Positions 1-8,204 of a stretch of DNA of 64,000 bases are shown here, one piece after another (position 1 is the first letter of the stretch; each line of letters opens with the position of its first letter). This DNA comes from Sphingomonas rhizophila (lineage in GTDB: Bacteria > Pseudomonadota > Alphaproteobacteria > Sphingomonadales > Sphingomonadaceae). The DNA is taken from the NCBI RefSeq assembly GCF_014396585.1, contig NZ_CP060717.1, positions 124,001 to 188,000 of the forward strand, read 5' to 3'. Below the pieces are notes generated by a model, which saw only the letters and a list, made by a program, of their open reading frames with translations, searched no databases and was not told the origin of the DNA. The position numbers and the translations under genes were made by a program.

Positions 1-312
1 GACGCGCTGGTCGCCCAGGGCGCCAACCAGATCAGCGGCCCCAACCTCACCATCGACAAGCCGGAAGAAGCCCAGAACGAGGCGCGGCTGAAGGCGATCG
101 CCGACGGTCGCGCCCGGGCCGACCTCTATGCCCGTTCGTTGGGAATGCGGGTCGTTCGCATCCTGTCGATCAGTGAAAGCGGCGGTTATGTCCGCCCGCC
201 GATGCCCTACGCCGGCGATGCGGTGATGGTTTCGAGCCGCGCCAAGACCGAGATCGATCCCGGCACGCAGGATATCCAGGTCGGCGTGTCGATGAGCTTC
301 GAGCTTCAGTGA
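1..312 (+). CDS. SIMPL (DUF541) domain protein, C-terminal part
   Basis: The window opens inside this gene; 103 codons remain before the TGA at 310-312. The visible part matches the end of the SIMPL/DUF541 family: a segment rich in small residues (KAIADGRARADLYARSLGM), a linker with SESGGY and PMPYAG, and the final strand ending DIQVGVSMSFELQ, which is how these periplasmic or outer-surface proteins usually end. The molecular role of the family is poorly defined. A hairpin terminator follows directly. The start and any signal peptide lie outside the window. Confidence 0.85.
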   Translation, partial: DALVAQGANQISGPNLTIDKPEEAQNEARLKAIADGRARADLYARSLGMRVVRILSISESGGYVRPPMPYAGDAVMVSSRAKTEIDPGTQDIQVGVSMSFELQ

Positions 313-320
313 TCCAATGA

Positions 321-360
321 AAAAGGGCCGCCAGGCAAATGCCGGGCGGCCCTTGTTCTT
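321..360 (+). terminator. Rho-independent terminator
   Basis: GGGCCGCC (325-332) and GGCGGCCC (345-352) form a perfect 8-bp stem, with an A-run before it and a T-rich tract after it. It sits 12 bases after the SIMPL stop codon. Because A and T flank both sides it could also stop transcription of the converging GlsB-type gene. Confidence 0.8.
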
Positions 361-379
361 TCGTCCGGATGGACGGGGC

Positions 380-640
380 TTAGCGCACCGATCCGCGGCG
401 GACGAGATTGACGATGGCGAGCAGGATCACCGCGCCGAGCAGCGACCACAGGATGTTGGTCAGGTCGAGCGGGTTCGAATTGTTGATGTTGCCGCCGCCG
501 AAGATCAGGCCGGCGATGACGGCGCCGACGATGCCGACGACGATGTTGAGGATGATGCCCTGCTGACCGTCAGTGCGCATGATGAGGCTGGCAAGCCAAC
601 CCACGATACCACCAACGACGAGCCAAAGAATGAAACCCAT
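380..640 (-). CDS. GlsB/YeaQ/YmgE family stress-response membrane protein
   Basis: An 86-residue protein made of three hydrophobic segments with the glycine-rich pattern of the transglycosylase-associated (GlsB/YeaQ/YmgE) family: MGFILWLVVGGIVGWLAS at the N-terminus, GIILNIVVGIVGAVIAGLIFG in the middle and a C-terminal helix ending in RRGSVR. The reading frame is open further upstream, but the ATG at 638-640 is preceded by GGAGG at good spacing and gives the usual family start, so I chose it. The family is linked to general stress; the exact function is unknown. It converges on the terminator after the SIMPL gene and has a candidate EcfG promoter upstream. Confidence 0.9.
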   Translation of the reverse strand: MGFILWLVVGGIVGWLASLIMRTDGQQGIILNIVVGIVGAVIAGLIFGGGNINNSNPLDLTNILWSLLGAVILLAIVNLVRRGSVR

Positions 641-695
641 GTTGCAGTCCCTCCTGTTCACGCCGCCAGAATTAAGCAGCGGCTTCCGGCACCAA

Positions 696-721
696 GACGC
701 CTGATGCCCGCTGATTGTTCC
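696..721 (-). promoter_or_regulatory. Candidate EcfG (general stress sigma) promoter
   Basis: On the minus strand GGAAC (717-721) is followed by 17 bases and CGTC (696-699), close to the alphaproteobacterial EcfG consensus GGAAC-N17-CGTT. It lies about 56 bases upstream of the GlsB-type start. The function of that gene fits, but the -10 element differs by one base. Confidence 0.4.
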
Positions 722-816
722 GGATAAAGAACGGGAAGTCCAGCCGGAGCCGTAACGAATTGGGGCCTGCCGTTTCCGGCAGGCCCCCTAGGGTATTTCA
801 GACAGGAATGGACGGA

Positions 817-1116
817 TTAGTAACGCTGCTGGCGCTCATACTGATCGCGGTAATGCTTGATCCGCGTGACGCGCAGGCCGGGCATGCCTGAACGATCGAC
901 GGCGCGTTGCCAGCTGGTGAATTCCTCGAGGCTCAGCGTGTAGCGCTGGCAGGCTTCGTCGACGGTCAGCAGACCACCGGCGACGGCCGCCACCACTTCC
1001 GCCTTGCGGCGAACGACCCAGCGGGTCGTCGATGCCGGCGGCAGCGAATCTAGGGTCAGCGGTTCGCCGAGCGGACCGATAACCTGTGCTGGCCGAATCT
1101 TCTGGTTCTCGAGCAT
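817..1116 (-). CDS. sciP: DUF1153 protein, CtrA inhibitor SciP
   Basis: A 99-residue helix-turn-helix protein matching SciP/DUF1153, including RPAQVIGPLGEPLTLDSLP and TTRWVVRRKAEVVAAVAGGLLT. In Caulobacter SciP binds the response regulator CtrA and blocks transcription of CtrA targets in G1. The length is close to the Caulobacter protein. The C-terminal YRDQYERQQRY tail is charged. Two TTAA half-sites (1132-1135 and 1157-1160) lie just upstream and would suit CtrA binding, but their 21-base spacing is not the canonical N7, so I do not call an operator. Confidence 0.9.
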   Translation of the reverse strand: MLENQKIRPAQVIGPLGEPLTLDSLPPASTTRWVVRRKAEVVAAVAGGLLTVDEACQRYTLSLEEFTSWQRAVDRSGMPGLRVTRIKHYRDQYERQQRY

Positions 1117-1206
1117 TCACGTCCTCAATCATTAACTTGCTGTCGATGGCCCCTTGTTAAACGCAAGGCCTTGCGAAATTTTGAAGCGCGCTGGTAACCG
1201 CGACCT

Positions 1207-1446
1207 TCATTTCCCCTTACCGCCCGTTAACCCTGTCGCCTTCTCGACCGTCCCGGCGAATGCCCCGCCAAGATGGGCCGCGGCGTCCTTCCACCCTTGC
1301 CCGCCAGAGAGGAAACAGGCGATTGCCTGCCTCCGCCCTTCGTCGCTCGGGCTGCCCGTCGCGAGTGCCTTGAGGAGCTCGACCTCGTCGATCGAAGCCC
1401 CGTCAGCGGCATGAATTTCCCCCTCGAAACGCGACAAGCCGGACAC
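1207..1446 (-). CDS. Small hypothetical protein, 79 aa
   Basis: The reading frame begins with GTG at 1444-1446 behind an AGGGGGAAG ribosome-binding site and ends at 1207, divergent from mnmA. The product (MSGLSRFEGEIHAADGAS...) has an N-terminal half with acidic and small residues and a C-terminal half with GWKDAAAHLGGAFAG and GKGK. There is no signal peptide or membrane segment. I recognise no domain. The strong ribosome-binding site and the tight fit between sciP and mnmA support it as real. Confidence 0.55.
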   Translation of the reverse strand: MSGLSRFEGEIHAADGASIDEVELLKALATGSPSDEGRRQAIACFLSGGQGWKDAAAHLGGAFAGTVEKATGLTGGKGK

Positions 1447-1513
1447 CTTCCCCCTGTTAATCCAACCTTCGCTCTAGCCGGACAGGGTGAATTTCAGGTA
1501 AAGAACGACGCAA

Positions 1514-2629
1514 ATGATCCCCGATTTCGGACTTCCTGCCGCCGCCATCCGGCGCGCCCGCATCGTCGTCGCCATGTCCGGCGGGGTCGACTCGTCCGTC
1601 GTCGCCGCGCTCGCGGCGCGCACGGGGCATGAAGTCATCGGCGTGACGCTCCAGCTGTACGATCATGGCGAGGCGGTGAAGCGGTCGGGCAGCTGCTGCG
1701 CCGGCCAGGACATCTACGACGCCAAAACCGTTTGCGACCGGCTCGGCATCCCGCATTACGTGCTCGACTATGAAAGCCGCTTCCGCGCCGGCGTCATCGA
1801 CCGTTTCGCCGACGAATATGCCGCGGGTCGGACACCGGTGCCGTGCAGCCTGTGCAACCAGGGGGTGAAGTTTACCGACCTTATCGCCTTTGCCCGCGAC
1901 CTTGGCGCCGATTGCCTGGCCACCGGCCATTATGTCCGCCGGGTCGAGCGCGAAGGGCGCGTGGAGCTGTGGAAGGGCCGCGATCCGGCGCGCGACCAGA
2001 GCTATTTCCTCTATGGCACCACTGCCGACCAGCTCGCCTTCCTGCGCTTCCCGCTGGGCGACCTGCCCAAGAGCGAGGTCCGGAAGCTGGCGGCGGAAGA
2101 GGGGTTGATCGTCGCCGACAAGCCCGACAGCCAGGACATCTGCTTTGTCCCCGACGGCGACTATGCTGGCCTCGTCAAGCGCCTGCGACCGGAAACCGCC
2201 GCGCCGGGCGACATCGTCGGCCTCGACGGTCAGGTGCTCGGCACCCACGCGGGCGTGGTCCATTTCACGATCGGCCAGCGTCGCGGGATCGAGATCGGCG
2301 GCCAGCCCGAACCGCTCTACGTGGTCCGGATCGAACCGGACGAGCGGCGTCTGGTCGTCGGCCCGCGCGCCGCGCTGGCGGTCGCCTCGGCCAGCGTCGA
2401 CGGCATCAACTGGCTCGCCGAAGACCAGTGCGCCGTCGAGGCCAAGGTGCGCAGCCTAGCGCGGCCGGTGTCGGCGAGTTGGGACGGCGGTACGCTAACC
2501 TTCGCCACACCGGAATATGGAGTTGCACCGGGCCAGTCGGCGGTCTTCTACCACGGCGACCGCCTGCTCGGTGGCGGCACCATCGTCGCCACCCAGCCCG
2601 CGCAGGCACACGAAATGGCCGCCGCCTGA
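1514..2629 (+). CDS. mnmA: tRNA-specific 2-thiouridylase MnmA
   Basis: A 371-residue enzyme that activates C2 of uridine-34 in tRNA Lys/Glu/Gln with ATP and inserts sulfur received from the persulfide relay. Visible signatures are the PP-loop SGGVDSS (22-28), the catalytic cysteine in [11 protein letters not shown] (Cys114) and the second redox cysteine in DSQDICFV (Cys210), followed by the central and C-terminal beta domains ([13 protein letters not shown]). Length and motif order are those of the family. It is transcribed away from the small gene at 1207-1446 and converges on the DUF2383-type gene. Confidence 0.97.
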   Translation: MIPDFGLPAAAIRRARIVVAMSGGVDSSVVAALAARTGHEVIGVTLQLYDHGEAVKRSGSCCAGQDIYDAKTVCDRLGIPHYVLDYESRFRAGVIDRFADEYAAGRTPVPCSLCNQGVKFTDLIAFARDLGADCLATGHYVRRVEREGRVELWKGRDPARDQSYFLYGTTADQLAFLRFPLGDLPKSEVRKLAAEEGLIVADKPDSQDICFVPDGDYAGLVKRLRPETAAPGDIVGLDGQVLGTHAGVVHFTIGQRRGIEIGGQPEPLYVVRIEPDERRLVVGPRAALAVASASVDGINWLAEDQCAVEAKVRSLARPVSASWDGGTLTFATPEYGVAPGQSAVFYHGDRLLGGGTIVATQPAQAHEMAAA

Positions 2630-2668
2630 GGTTGCAACCTCAAGACGACGGCCGGGAAATTTAACGCC

Positions 2669-3124
2669 TTACGAGTTGGCGCCCTCGAGCGAATGCTTGA
2701 GGTCGCGGACGCGGTCATGGCCCTCGACGACCGAGCGATAGGCCGTCTGGATCGCATCGCGGCCCTGCGGCTCGATGTCGTCGGCCTTCAGCGCGGCCTC
2801 GAACTTCTCTTTCAGATAATCTTCACCGCGCTCGACCTCGTTGATGATCGCCTTGTCGTCGCGGCCGGTGATTGCGGCCTTCACGTCCAGCCAGCGTTGG
2901 TGAAGCGAGCCGAGGACCGATCCGTCGCTGTCGTCGGCGGCCGTGCCGGCCGCGGCGCGGATCGTCGACAGCGCCTGCTCGCGCTGCGCACCAAGGTCGG
3001 TGAACAACTGCTTGTACTGCGGATTTTCGACATGCTCGGCGGCGTCGCGGTAGCCATTGACGCTGTCGGCCAGCGTATCGATCAGGGTTTTGAGGACGGT
3101 GGTTTCGGTATCACGTTCGAACAT
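2669..3124 (-). CDS. PA2169/DUF2383-type four-helix-bundle protein
   Basis: A 151-residue, entirely helical and charged protein beginning MFERDTETTVLKTLIDTLADSVNGY and containing HVENPQYKQLFTDLGAQREQ, typical of the PA2169 (DUF2383, ferritin-like) family. The frame is open upstream, but ATG 3122-3124 preceded by AGGAG gives the family start. The role is unknown; relatives are often stress induced. About 215 bases upstream, as far as the aquaporin gene, hold no gene. Confidence 0.85.
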   Translation of the reverse strand: MFERDTETTVLKTLIDTLADSVNGYRDAAEHVENPQYKQLFTDLGAQREQALSTIRAAAGTAADDSDGSVLGSLHQRWLDVKAAITGRDDKAIINEVERGEDYLKEKFEAALKADDIEPQGRDAIQTAYRSVVEGHDRVRDLKHSLEGANS

Positions 3125-3339
3125 TGCACAGGCTCCTGGAGCGAATGGAAGGGGGAGCCCTAAGAATGTTTGCGGTGGCGCCGCGTTCCGCCTGCCTGCT
3201 GGCGATCCGCCAATCAGTTCCGAAACAGGGCTCAATGGCGCGGTCGCGACCAAAGGCGTGAATCCAGTCCGGGAGAAGTGAAGCGGGCGTTCGTGCGGCT
3301 GGCCTTGCAACTGTCACATACCATTTATAGCGAGCGCGA

Positions 3340-4002
3340 ATGACCAAACCTCCAAGGTTGACCAAGCGCATCGCCGCGGAAGGGCTTGGCAGCTTCTTCC
3401 TGTTCGCGACCGTGATCGGGTCCGGGATCATGGCCGCCAATCTTTCCGGCGGAAACGATGCTGTCGCGTTGCTCGGCAATACGCTTGCGACCGGCGCGAT
3501 GCTCTTCGTTCTCATCACCATGTTTGGCCCCGTCTCGGGCGCTCACATGAACCCGGCCGTTAGCTTGATTGCGGTTGCTCGCGGGGATCTGAACGGGACC
3601 GATGCAGCAGCCTACATCGCTGCTCAACTGACGTTCGGTATCCTCGGCGCATGGGCCGCACACCTGATGTTCGACCTTCCGACTCTGCAATTGTCGGTCA
3701 AGGCACGGACCGGTCTTGGCCAGTGGATGGGGGAAGCGATCGCGACATTCGGCCTGATCCTCACGATCCTCGGAACGGTGAGACACCGGCCAAATTGGAT
3801 CCCCGCGACCGTCGCGCTCTACATCACCGCCGCTTACTGGTTCACCTCGTCGACCAGCTTCGCCAATCCGGCGATTACCGTGGCTCGCAGCTTGTCCAAC
3901 ACCTTCGCCGGGATCGCGCCCGATGACGTTCCGATGTTCGTTCTCGCCCAGTTGGTTGGGGCAGCGCTGGGCGCGATCACCGGGAAAGCTGTCTTCGACT
4001 AA
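3340..4002 (+). CDS. MIP family aquaporin/glycerol channel
   Basis: A 220-residue six-helix channel of the major intrinsic protein family. The two half-helix signatures are present as SGAHMNPAVSL and SFANPAITVAR, each with NPA; the conserved arginine follows the second. The N-terminal AEGLGSFFLFATVIGSG is the usual helix-1 glutamate motif. It likely passes water or small neutral solutes. No arsenic genes are next to it, so an arsenite role has no support here. After the stop, a degenerate copy of the window-wide palindromic repeat begins. Confidence 0.9.
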   Translation: MTKPPRLTKRIAAEGLGSFFLFATVIGSGIMAANLSGGNDAVALLGNTLATGAMLFVLITMFGPVSGAHMNPAVSLIAVARGDLNGTDAAAYIAAQLTFGILGAWAAHLMFDLPTLQLSVKARTGLGQWMGEAIATFGLILTILGTVRHRPNWIPATVALYITAAYWFTSSTSFANPAITVARSLSNTFAGIAPDDVPMFVLAQLVGAALGAITGKAVFD

Positions 4003-4019
4003 ACGCTGGCTTCACCCTG

Positions 4020-4063
4020 CGTCGAACTCGGGCGCGGCGGGAATGGGTGGAAACCGGACGCTT
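4020..4063. repeat. Palindromic interspersed repeat, degenerate long form (copy 1)
   Basis: It carries the right-half core GAATGGGTGGAAACCGGACG preceded by a decayed left half (GTCGAACTCGGGCGCGG). It lies just after the aquaporin gene. Confidence 0.6.
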
Positions 4064-4078
4064 CGGCAAGCGCTCAGG

Positions 4079-4255
4079 TCACCACCGCCAAGTCAACAGC
4101 AACGTGCAAAGAGCCAAGACGAATGCAGTGTTCAAAACTGGCTTCCACATTGGCAGCCTGCGTTGCGCGTTGAGCGCGTATCCAGCGCCCGCCGAATGCG
4201 ACGCTACGACAATGACAGCAAGCACTGCAGCTTCTGCGACGTGATTCAGTGCCAT
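4079..4255 (-). CDS. Possible small two-helix membrane protein, 58 aa
   Basis: From ATG 4253-4255 the frame encodes MALNHVAEAAVLAVIVVASHSAG, then a short basic link and a second hydrophobic segment (VLNTAFVLALCTLLLTW). Two strong hydrophobic stretches around a positive turn look like a small hairpin membrane protein. The ribosome-binding site is weak, and the gene is boxed between repeat copies 1 and 2. No family is recognised. Confidence 0.35.
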   Translation of the reverse strand: MALNHVAEAAVLAVIVVASHSAGAGYALNAQRRLPMWKPVLNTAFVLALCTLLLTWRW

Positions 4256-4279
4256 TGTCCCAAGCTCGCATGGGCACCG

Positions 4280-4332
4280 AATGTCCGCAATGGGTCGAGA
4301 GCGGACGCGGTAAGTGGGTGGAACTCGGCCAT
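4280..4332. repeat. Palindromic interspersed repeat, long form (copy 2)
   Basis: The left half AATGTCCGCAATGGGTCGA is followed by GCGGACGCGG and a right half GTGGGTGGAAC that is partly decayed. It lies between the two small genes of this region. Confidence 0.75.
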
Positions 4333-4352
4333 ACGGACGCATACACCAAAGC

Positions 4353-4742
4353 GTGATCTCTCGAACATGCCTCGTCCCGCTTTGCGTAATCTCGGCGTGC
4401 GCCACTCCTGGTGTCAACCAAGGTTCACGTCTCCTTGAGTACGGTTGCGACGATCTCGTCGTCATACGGCCGTCCCGGATACTGGGTATGGAGCCGGTCG
4501 AAAATTCCTATCCTCTGCCGAACTGGCAGTCTCTCCAGAGGCTACAGATCGAGATCAAACGTGTCTTACGTGGGTCAGAACAGCGCCTGTCAGTGCCGGC
4601 CACTGTGATTTCCCACGGCCAGGCACGTGAGGACTTGGACTTCTTGATGGTCCTGAGCCCGAGGCCTTCAGGCGTTTACGCCTTCAAAACCGGAGCGATT
4701 TGGGATGGCGCCCATCCGCAACTTCGCGAGCCTTGTTCCTAA
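4353..4742 (+). CDS. Hypothetical lipoprotein, about 129 aa
   Basis: Starting at GTG 4353 the product opens with a short hydrophobic leader and a lipobox-like CVISAC, so Cys after ISA would be lipidated. The remainder (LLEYGCDDLVVIRPSRI, then QIEIKRVLRGSE, LSVPATVISHGQ, and FLMVLSPRPSGVYAFKTGAIWD) alternates like a beta-sandwich and has no catalytic motif I recognise. The frame is open upstream through the repeat, so an earlier start is possible but would lose the leader. It ends at repeat copy 3. Confidence 0.5.
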   Translation: MISRTCLVPLCVISACATPGVNQGSRLLEYGCDDLVVIRPSRILGMEPVENSYPLPNWQSLQRLQIEIKRVLRGSEQRLSVPATVISHGQAREDLDFLMVLSPRPSGVYAFKTGAIWDGAHPQLREPCS

Positions 4743-4773
4743 CGTCCGCAATGGGTCGAAAGCAGACGCTAGG
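4739..4773. repeat. Palindromic interspersed repeat, short form (copy 3)
   Basis: TAACGTCCGCAATGGGTCG continues through AAAGCAGACGCTAG. It lies between the stop of the lipoprotein gene and the convergent stop of phzF, a typical intergenic 3'-end position for this repeat. Confidence 0.8.
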
Positions 4774-5563
4774 CCGATAGCAGGAACCGCCCCTCGATCG
4801 TCGTTATGCAGTGCCCGCCGAGGATGACGCGGTCGCCCGCCACTTCGCAGTCGAGGTGCCCGCCGCGGCGGCTGGCCTGAAGCGCGGTGAAGCGGGTGCG
4901 GCCAAGGCGGTCTGCCCAGAAGGGAACGAGCGCGGCGTGGGCGCTGCCGGTGACCGGGTCCTCGTCGATGCCGTGATAGGCGGCGAACACCCGGCTGGCG
5001 ATGTCGGTTGCCTCCCCGGGTGCCGTCACGATGACCAGCCGGTCGATCGTGCGAAGCGCGGCGAAATCCGGCGCGACGGAACGGACCGCGGCCTCGTCGG
5101 CGAGCAGCGCAATCGCGGCGCCATTCCCGCCGCGACCGAGGTAGGTCGGGGTGCCGGCGGGCAGGCCCAGTGCCGCGAGCAGGCCCGGCTCGGTGGCGGG
5201 TTCGACACGGTAGGCGGGCAGGTCGAGCTTCAGCAGACTGCCCTCGCCGCGGGTCACGGCGAGGATCCCCGAGCGGGTGGCGAAGCGCACGCGCTCGCCG
5301 TCGATGACGACGTGGGCGCTGGCCAGCGTGGCGTGGCCGCACAGGTCGACCTCCACCTTCGGGGTGAACCAGCGCAGGTCGTAGTCCGCGTCGTCGCGGT
5401 CGGAACGGACCAGGAAGGCGGTTTCGGACAGGTTATTCTCGGCAGCGATCGACTGCATCGCCGCGTCGGGCAGCCACTCGTCGAGCGGCATCACCGCCGC
5501 CGGGTTGCCTTCGAACGCGCGGCGGGCGAAGGCATCGACCTGATAGAAGGGCAAGCCGCTCAT
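4769..5563 (-). CDS. PhzF family epimerase/isomerase
   Basis: A 264-residue protein of the PhzF/diaminopimelate-epimerase fold. The signatures are YQVDAFARRAFEGNPAAV at the N-terminus, the catalytic glutamate in ENNLSETAF (Glu47), DLCGHATLASAHV, and GIDEDPVTGSAHAAL in the second lobe. PhzF itself isomerises a phenazine precursor, but no phenazine genes are present, so the substrate here is unknown. Its ATG overlaps the stop of the CDF transporter gene (ATGA), making it the third gene of a pdxH-CDF-phzF operon. Confidence 0.92.
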   Translation of the reverse strand: MSGLPFYQVDAFARRAFEGNPAAVMPLDEWLPDAAMQSIAAENNLSETAFLVRSDRDDADYDLRWFTPKVEVDLCGHATLASAHVVIDGERVRFATRSGILAVTRGEGSLLKLDLPAYRVEPATEPGLLAALGLPAGTPTYLGRGGNGAAIALLADEAAVRSVAPDFAALRTIDRLVIVTAPGEATDIASRVFAAYHGIDEDPVTGSAHAALVPFWADRLGRTRFTALQASRRGGHLDCEVAGDRVILGGHCITTIEGRFLLSA

Positions 5564-6540
5564 TTCGTCGCTTCGGTCAGGGTCGAGGGCAGCATCGTCT
5601 CCCGGTCGGTGTGCCCCTCCGGATCCAGGTGGATGATGATCTCGGTCCCCGGAAACCGCGCCTGGAGCGCTTCTTCGCAGGCGTCCATGCGGTCGTGGGC
5701 CTCGCGCACGGTCCAGTCCTCGGGGACCCAGACATGGAATTGCGCGAAGCGGTGAGCGCCCGACGAGCGGGTACGAAAGTCGTGAAGGCCGGCCAGTTCG
5801 GGATATTCACGGGCGGCGGCGAGAAAGGCGTTGCGCTCGTCCTCGTTCCACTCGCGATCCATCAGCTGGTCGATCGAATGGCTTGCGGCGCTCCACGCGC
5901 CGTAAAGCAGCCAGGCGGCGATGACGAAGCCGAGCAGCGGATCGGCCAGCCGCCAGCCTAGCATCTGGTCGAGCACCAGTCCGACGATCACCGACAGGTT
6001 GAGCAGCAGGTCCGACTGGTAATGGACATGGTCGGTCTGGATCGCGACCGATCCGGTTTTCCTGATGACGTGCCGCTGATACGCAAGCAGCGCGAACGTC
6101 GCGACCATGGCGATGACCGAAACGCCGATGCCCAGTTCCAGCCCCTGCGTCGCCTCGCCGCGAAGCAGCCGGTCGGCGGCGCGCCAGCCGATTCCGATGG
6201 CGGACACGGCGATCAGGATCACCTGGACCAATGCGGCAAGCGCCTCCGCTTTGCCGTGGCCGAAGCGGTGCTCCGCGTCGGCCGGCATCGCCGCCCAGCG
6301 CACCCCAAGCAGGGTGACGAAGCTGGCGACGAGGTCGAGCGCGGTGTCGGCAAGACTGCCGAGCATGGCGACGGAACCGGTTTTCCAGGCGGCGTAGGCC
6401 TTCAGGAATATCAGGAACATGGCCATCGACACGCTGGCCATCGCCGCGCGGCTGGTCAGCGTCGCTCGTTCGCCGGCCGAGTGGTGGTGGCCGTGGCCGT
6501 GACCGTGGCCGTGGGAGTGATGATGGTGGGCGCCGCTCAT
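5560..6540 (-). CDS. Cation diffusion facilitator (Zn/Fe/Co efflux) transporter
   Basis: A 326-residue inner-membrane transporter. After MSGA comes a histidine/glycine-rich run (about residues 5-20) that can bind metal, then six hydrophobic helices. Metal-site residues appear as LADTALD in helix 2 and DHVHYQSDLLLN in helix 5, and RFGHGKAEALAAL is the usual cytoplasmic loop. The C-terminal domain ends in IIIHLDPEGH, as in FieF-type proteins. I chose ATG 6538-6540, which overlaps the pdxH stop (ATGA). It exports divalent cations in exchange for protons. Confidence 0.93.
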   Translation of the reverse strand: MSGAHHHHSHGHGHGHGHHHSAGERATLTSRAAMASVSMAMFLIFLKAYAAWKTGSVAMLGSLADTALDLVASFVTLLGVRWAAMPADAEHRFGHGKAEALAALVQVILIAVSAIGIGWRAADRLLRGEATQGLELGIGVSVIAMVATFALLAYQRHVIRKTGSVAIQTDHVHYQSDLLLNLSVIVGLVLDQMLGWRLADPLLGFVIAAWLLYGAWSAASHSIDQLMDREWNEDERNAFLAAAREYPELAGLHDFRTRSSGAHRFAQFHVWVPEDWTVREAHDRMDACEEALQARFPGTEIIIHLDPEGHTDRETMLPSTLTEATK

Positions 6541-7130
6541 GGGTAGAGCAGGCCCTCGTCCCAACCGCCGCCGGGCCGGGCCATGAACAGGCGGCGTTCG
6601 TGCAGCCGGTTCGGGCGGTCCTGCCAGAATTCGATCAGCAGCGGGACGACGCGGTAACCGCCCCAGTGCGGAGGCCTTGGAACGTCGCCGCCGTCGAACC
6701 GCGCCTTCATTTCCTCGAACCGGCTCATGAATTTTTCGCGGCTGGCCAGCGGGCGGGACTGTTCGGACGCCCAGGCACCAAGCTGCGAGTCGCGGCCGCG
6801 ACTGGCGAAATAGGCGTCGGCCTCCGCGTCCGGCACGCGTTCGACCTCGCCCTCGACGCGCACCTGGCGGCGCAGCGACTTCCAGTGGAAGAGCAGGGCG
6901 GCGTGAGGGTTCTCGGCGAGCTGCTCGCCCTTGTGGCTGCGCTCGTTGGTGTAGAAGGTAAAGCCATCCGGGCCGTGGCCCTTGAGCAGCACCATCCGGA
7001 CCGAGGGCAGGCCGCCGTCGTCTGCCGTGGCCAGCGCCATCGCCTCCGGATCGTTAGGTTCCGACGCCCTCGCCTCCGCGAACCACGCGTCGAACAGGGC
7101 GAAGGGGTCTTGGGCGGGATCATCGGCCAT
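6537..7130 (-). CDS. pdxH: Pyridoxamine 5'-phosphate oxidase
   Basis: A 197-residue FMN enzyme that oxidises pyridoxine or pyridoxamine 5'-phosphate to pyridoxal phosphate. Visible motifs are PSVRMVLLKG and FTFYTNERSHKGEQL (FMN contacts), ALLFHWKSLRRQVRVEG, and the C-terminal FWQDRPNRLHERRLFMA with the PLP-contact R-x-H. The start at 7128-7130 gives MADDPAQDPFALFDAW, the usual beginning; the open frame upstream reads as non-native residues. It leads the operon with the CDF transporter and phzF. Confidence 0.95.
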   Translation of the reverse strand: MADDPAQDPFALFDAWFAEARASEPNDPEAMALATADDGGLPSVRMVLLKGHGPDGFTFYTNERSHKGEQLAENPHAALLFHWKSLRRQVRVEGEVERVPDAEADAYFASRGRDSQLGAWASEQSRPLASREKFMSRFEEMKARFDGGDVPRPPHWGGYRVVPLLIEFWQDRPNRLHERRLFMARPGGGWDEGLLYP

Positions 7131-7240
7131 CGGCGCCTGACTAGGGAGGGGGCGGGCGGCGGGCAACCCCGCCGGTGCTTGCCGTGGGGCAGCGTACAAC
7201 CCATCTGGCCATGACGCACGGGTTGCGGCAAGGGGATGCG

Positions 7241-8197
7241 ATGGACCTGTACCAGAGACTTGGGATCAACCGCGGCGCGACCGACGCGGAGATCAAGAAG
7301 GCGTACCGCAGCCTCGCCAAGCAGCTTCATCCCGACCGTAACAAGGACAATCCGAAGGCAGCGGAACGCTTTGCGCAGGTGACGCACGCCTATGACCTCC
7401 TGTCGGACAATGCGAAGCGGGCGCAGTACGACCGTGGCGAAATCGACGAGGACGGCAACCCAAAGATGCCGTTCGGCGCAGGCTTCGGCGGCACTCGTCC
7501 GGGCGGAGGTTATTCGGGCGGATATCCCGGCGGCGGCAACGGTGGCGGCGGGTTCGAGGGTTTCGGCGGCGCGGAAACCGCCGACCTTAGCGACCTGTTC
7601 GAAGGATTGTTCGGGGGCGCCAGCGGCCGCCAGCGCGGCGGGGGCGGTTTTTCCAGCTTCGGGCGCCGCGCCGCGCAGAAGGGGGCCGACGTCGCCTACC
7701 GGCTGAAGGTACCGTTCGTCGACGCCGCCCGGCTCGAGCCGCAGCGCGTCACGCTGGCGGGCGGCAAGACCCTGGACCTGAAGCTGCCGAAGGGCGTCGA
7801 GGACGGGTCGAAGATCCGGCTGGCGGGGCAGGGGCAGGAGGGTCCCGGCGGGCGCGGCGACGCGATCGTCACGGTCGAAATCACGCCGCACCGGGTATTC
7901 ACGCGCGAGGGCAAGGACATCCGGCTGCTGCTGCCGGTGACGCTGCGCGAGGCGGTGCTGGGCGCCAAGGTCAAGGTGCCGACCCCGGACGGGTCGGTCA
8001 TGCTGACCATCCCCAAGGGTTCCAGCAGCGGCAAGGTGCTGCGCATTCCCGGGCGGGGGTTTACCGGCAAGGACGGAAAGCGTGGCGACCAGCTGGTCCA
8101 GCTGAGCGTCGACCTTCCGGCCGGCGACGCCGCGCTGGAGGAGTTCGCGGCGAAATGGGAATCTCCGGGCAGCCCGCGGGACGGTCTGGGCGTTTGA
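7241..8197 (+). CDS. DnaJ C-terminal domain chaperone (CbpA-like, no zinc finger)
   Basis: A 318-residue J protein: J domain [14 protein letters not shown]... with LHPDRNKDN (HPD triad near residue 33), a glycine-rich linker (about residues 80-135), then the two C-terminal beta domains ([52 protein letters not shown]). The CxxCxGxG zinc repeats of true DnaJ are missing, so it is of the CbpA/DjlA-II type working with DnaK. The ATG at 7241 has AGGGG upstream; the longer frame from 7175 is not needed. Confidence 0.93.
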   Translation: MDLYQRLGINRGATDAEIKKAYRSLAKQLHPDRNKDNPKAAERFAQVTHAYDLLSDNAKRAQYDRGEIDEDGNPKMPFGAGFGGTRPGGGYSGGYPGGGNGGGGFEGFGGAETADLSDLFEGLFGGASGRQRGGGGFSSFGRRAAQKGADVAYRLKVPFVDAARLEPQRVTLAGGKTLDLKLPKGVEDGSKIRLAGQGQEGPGGRGDAIVTVEITPHRVFTREGKDIRLLLPVTLREAVLGAKVKVPTPDGSVMLTIPKGSSSGKVLRIPGRGFTGKDGKRGDQLVQLSVDLPAGDAALEEFAAKWESPGSPRDGLGV

Positions 8198-8204
8198 TCC
8201 TTTC

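Noticed and set aside
1132-1160. CtrA operator upstream of sciP
   Set aside because: Two TTAA half-sites are present but 21 bases apart rather than the required 7.
2628-2641. GAGGTTG/CAACCTC palindrome at the mnmA stop as a terminator
   Set aside because: It has no loop and no T-run; it is a short symmetric sequence overlapping the stop codon.
4769-5563. Phenazine biosynthesis from the PhzF homologue
   Set aside because: No other phenazine genes are present; PhzF-like proteins are widespread with other or unknown substrates.
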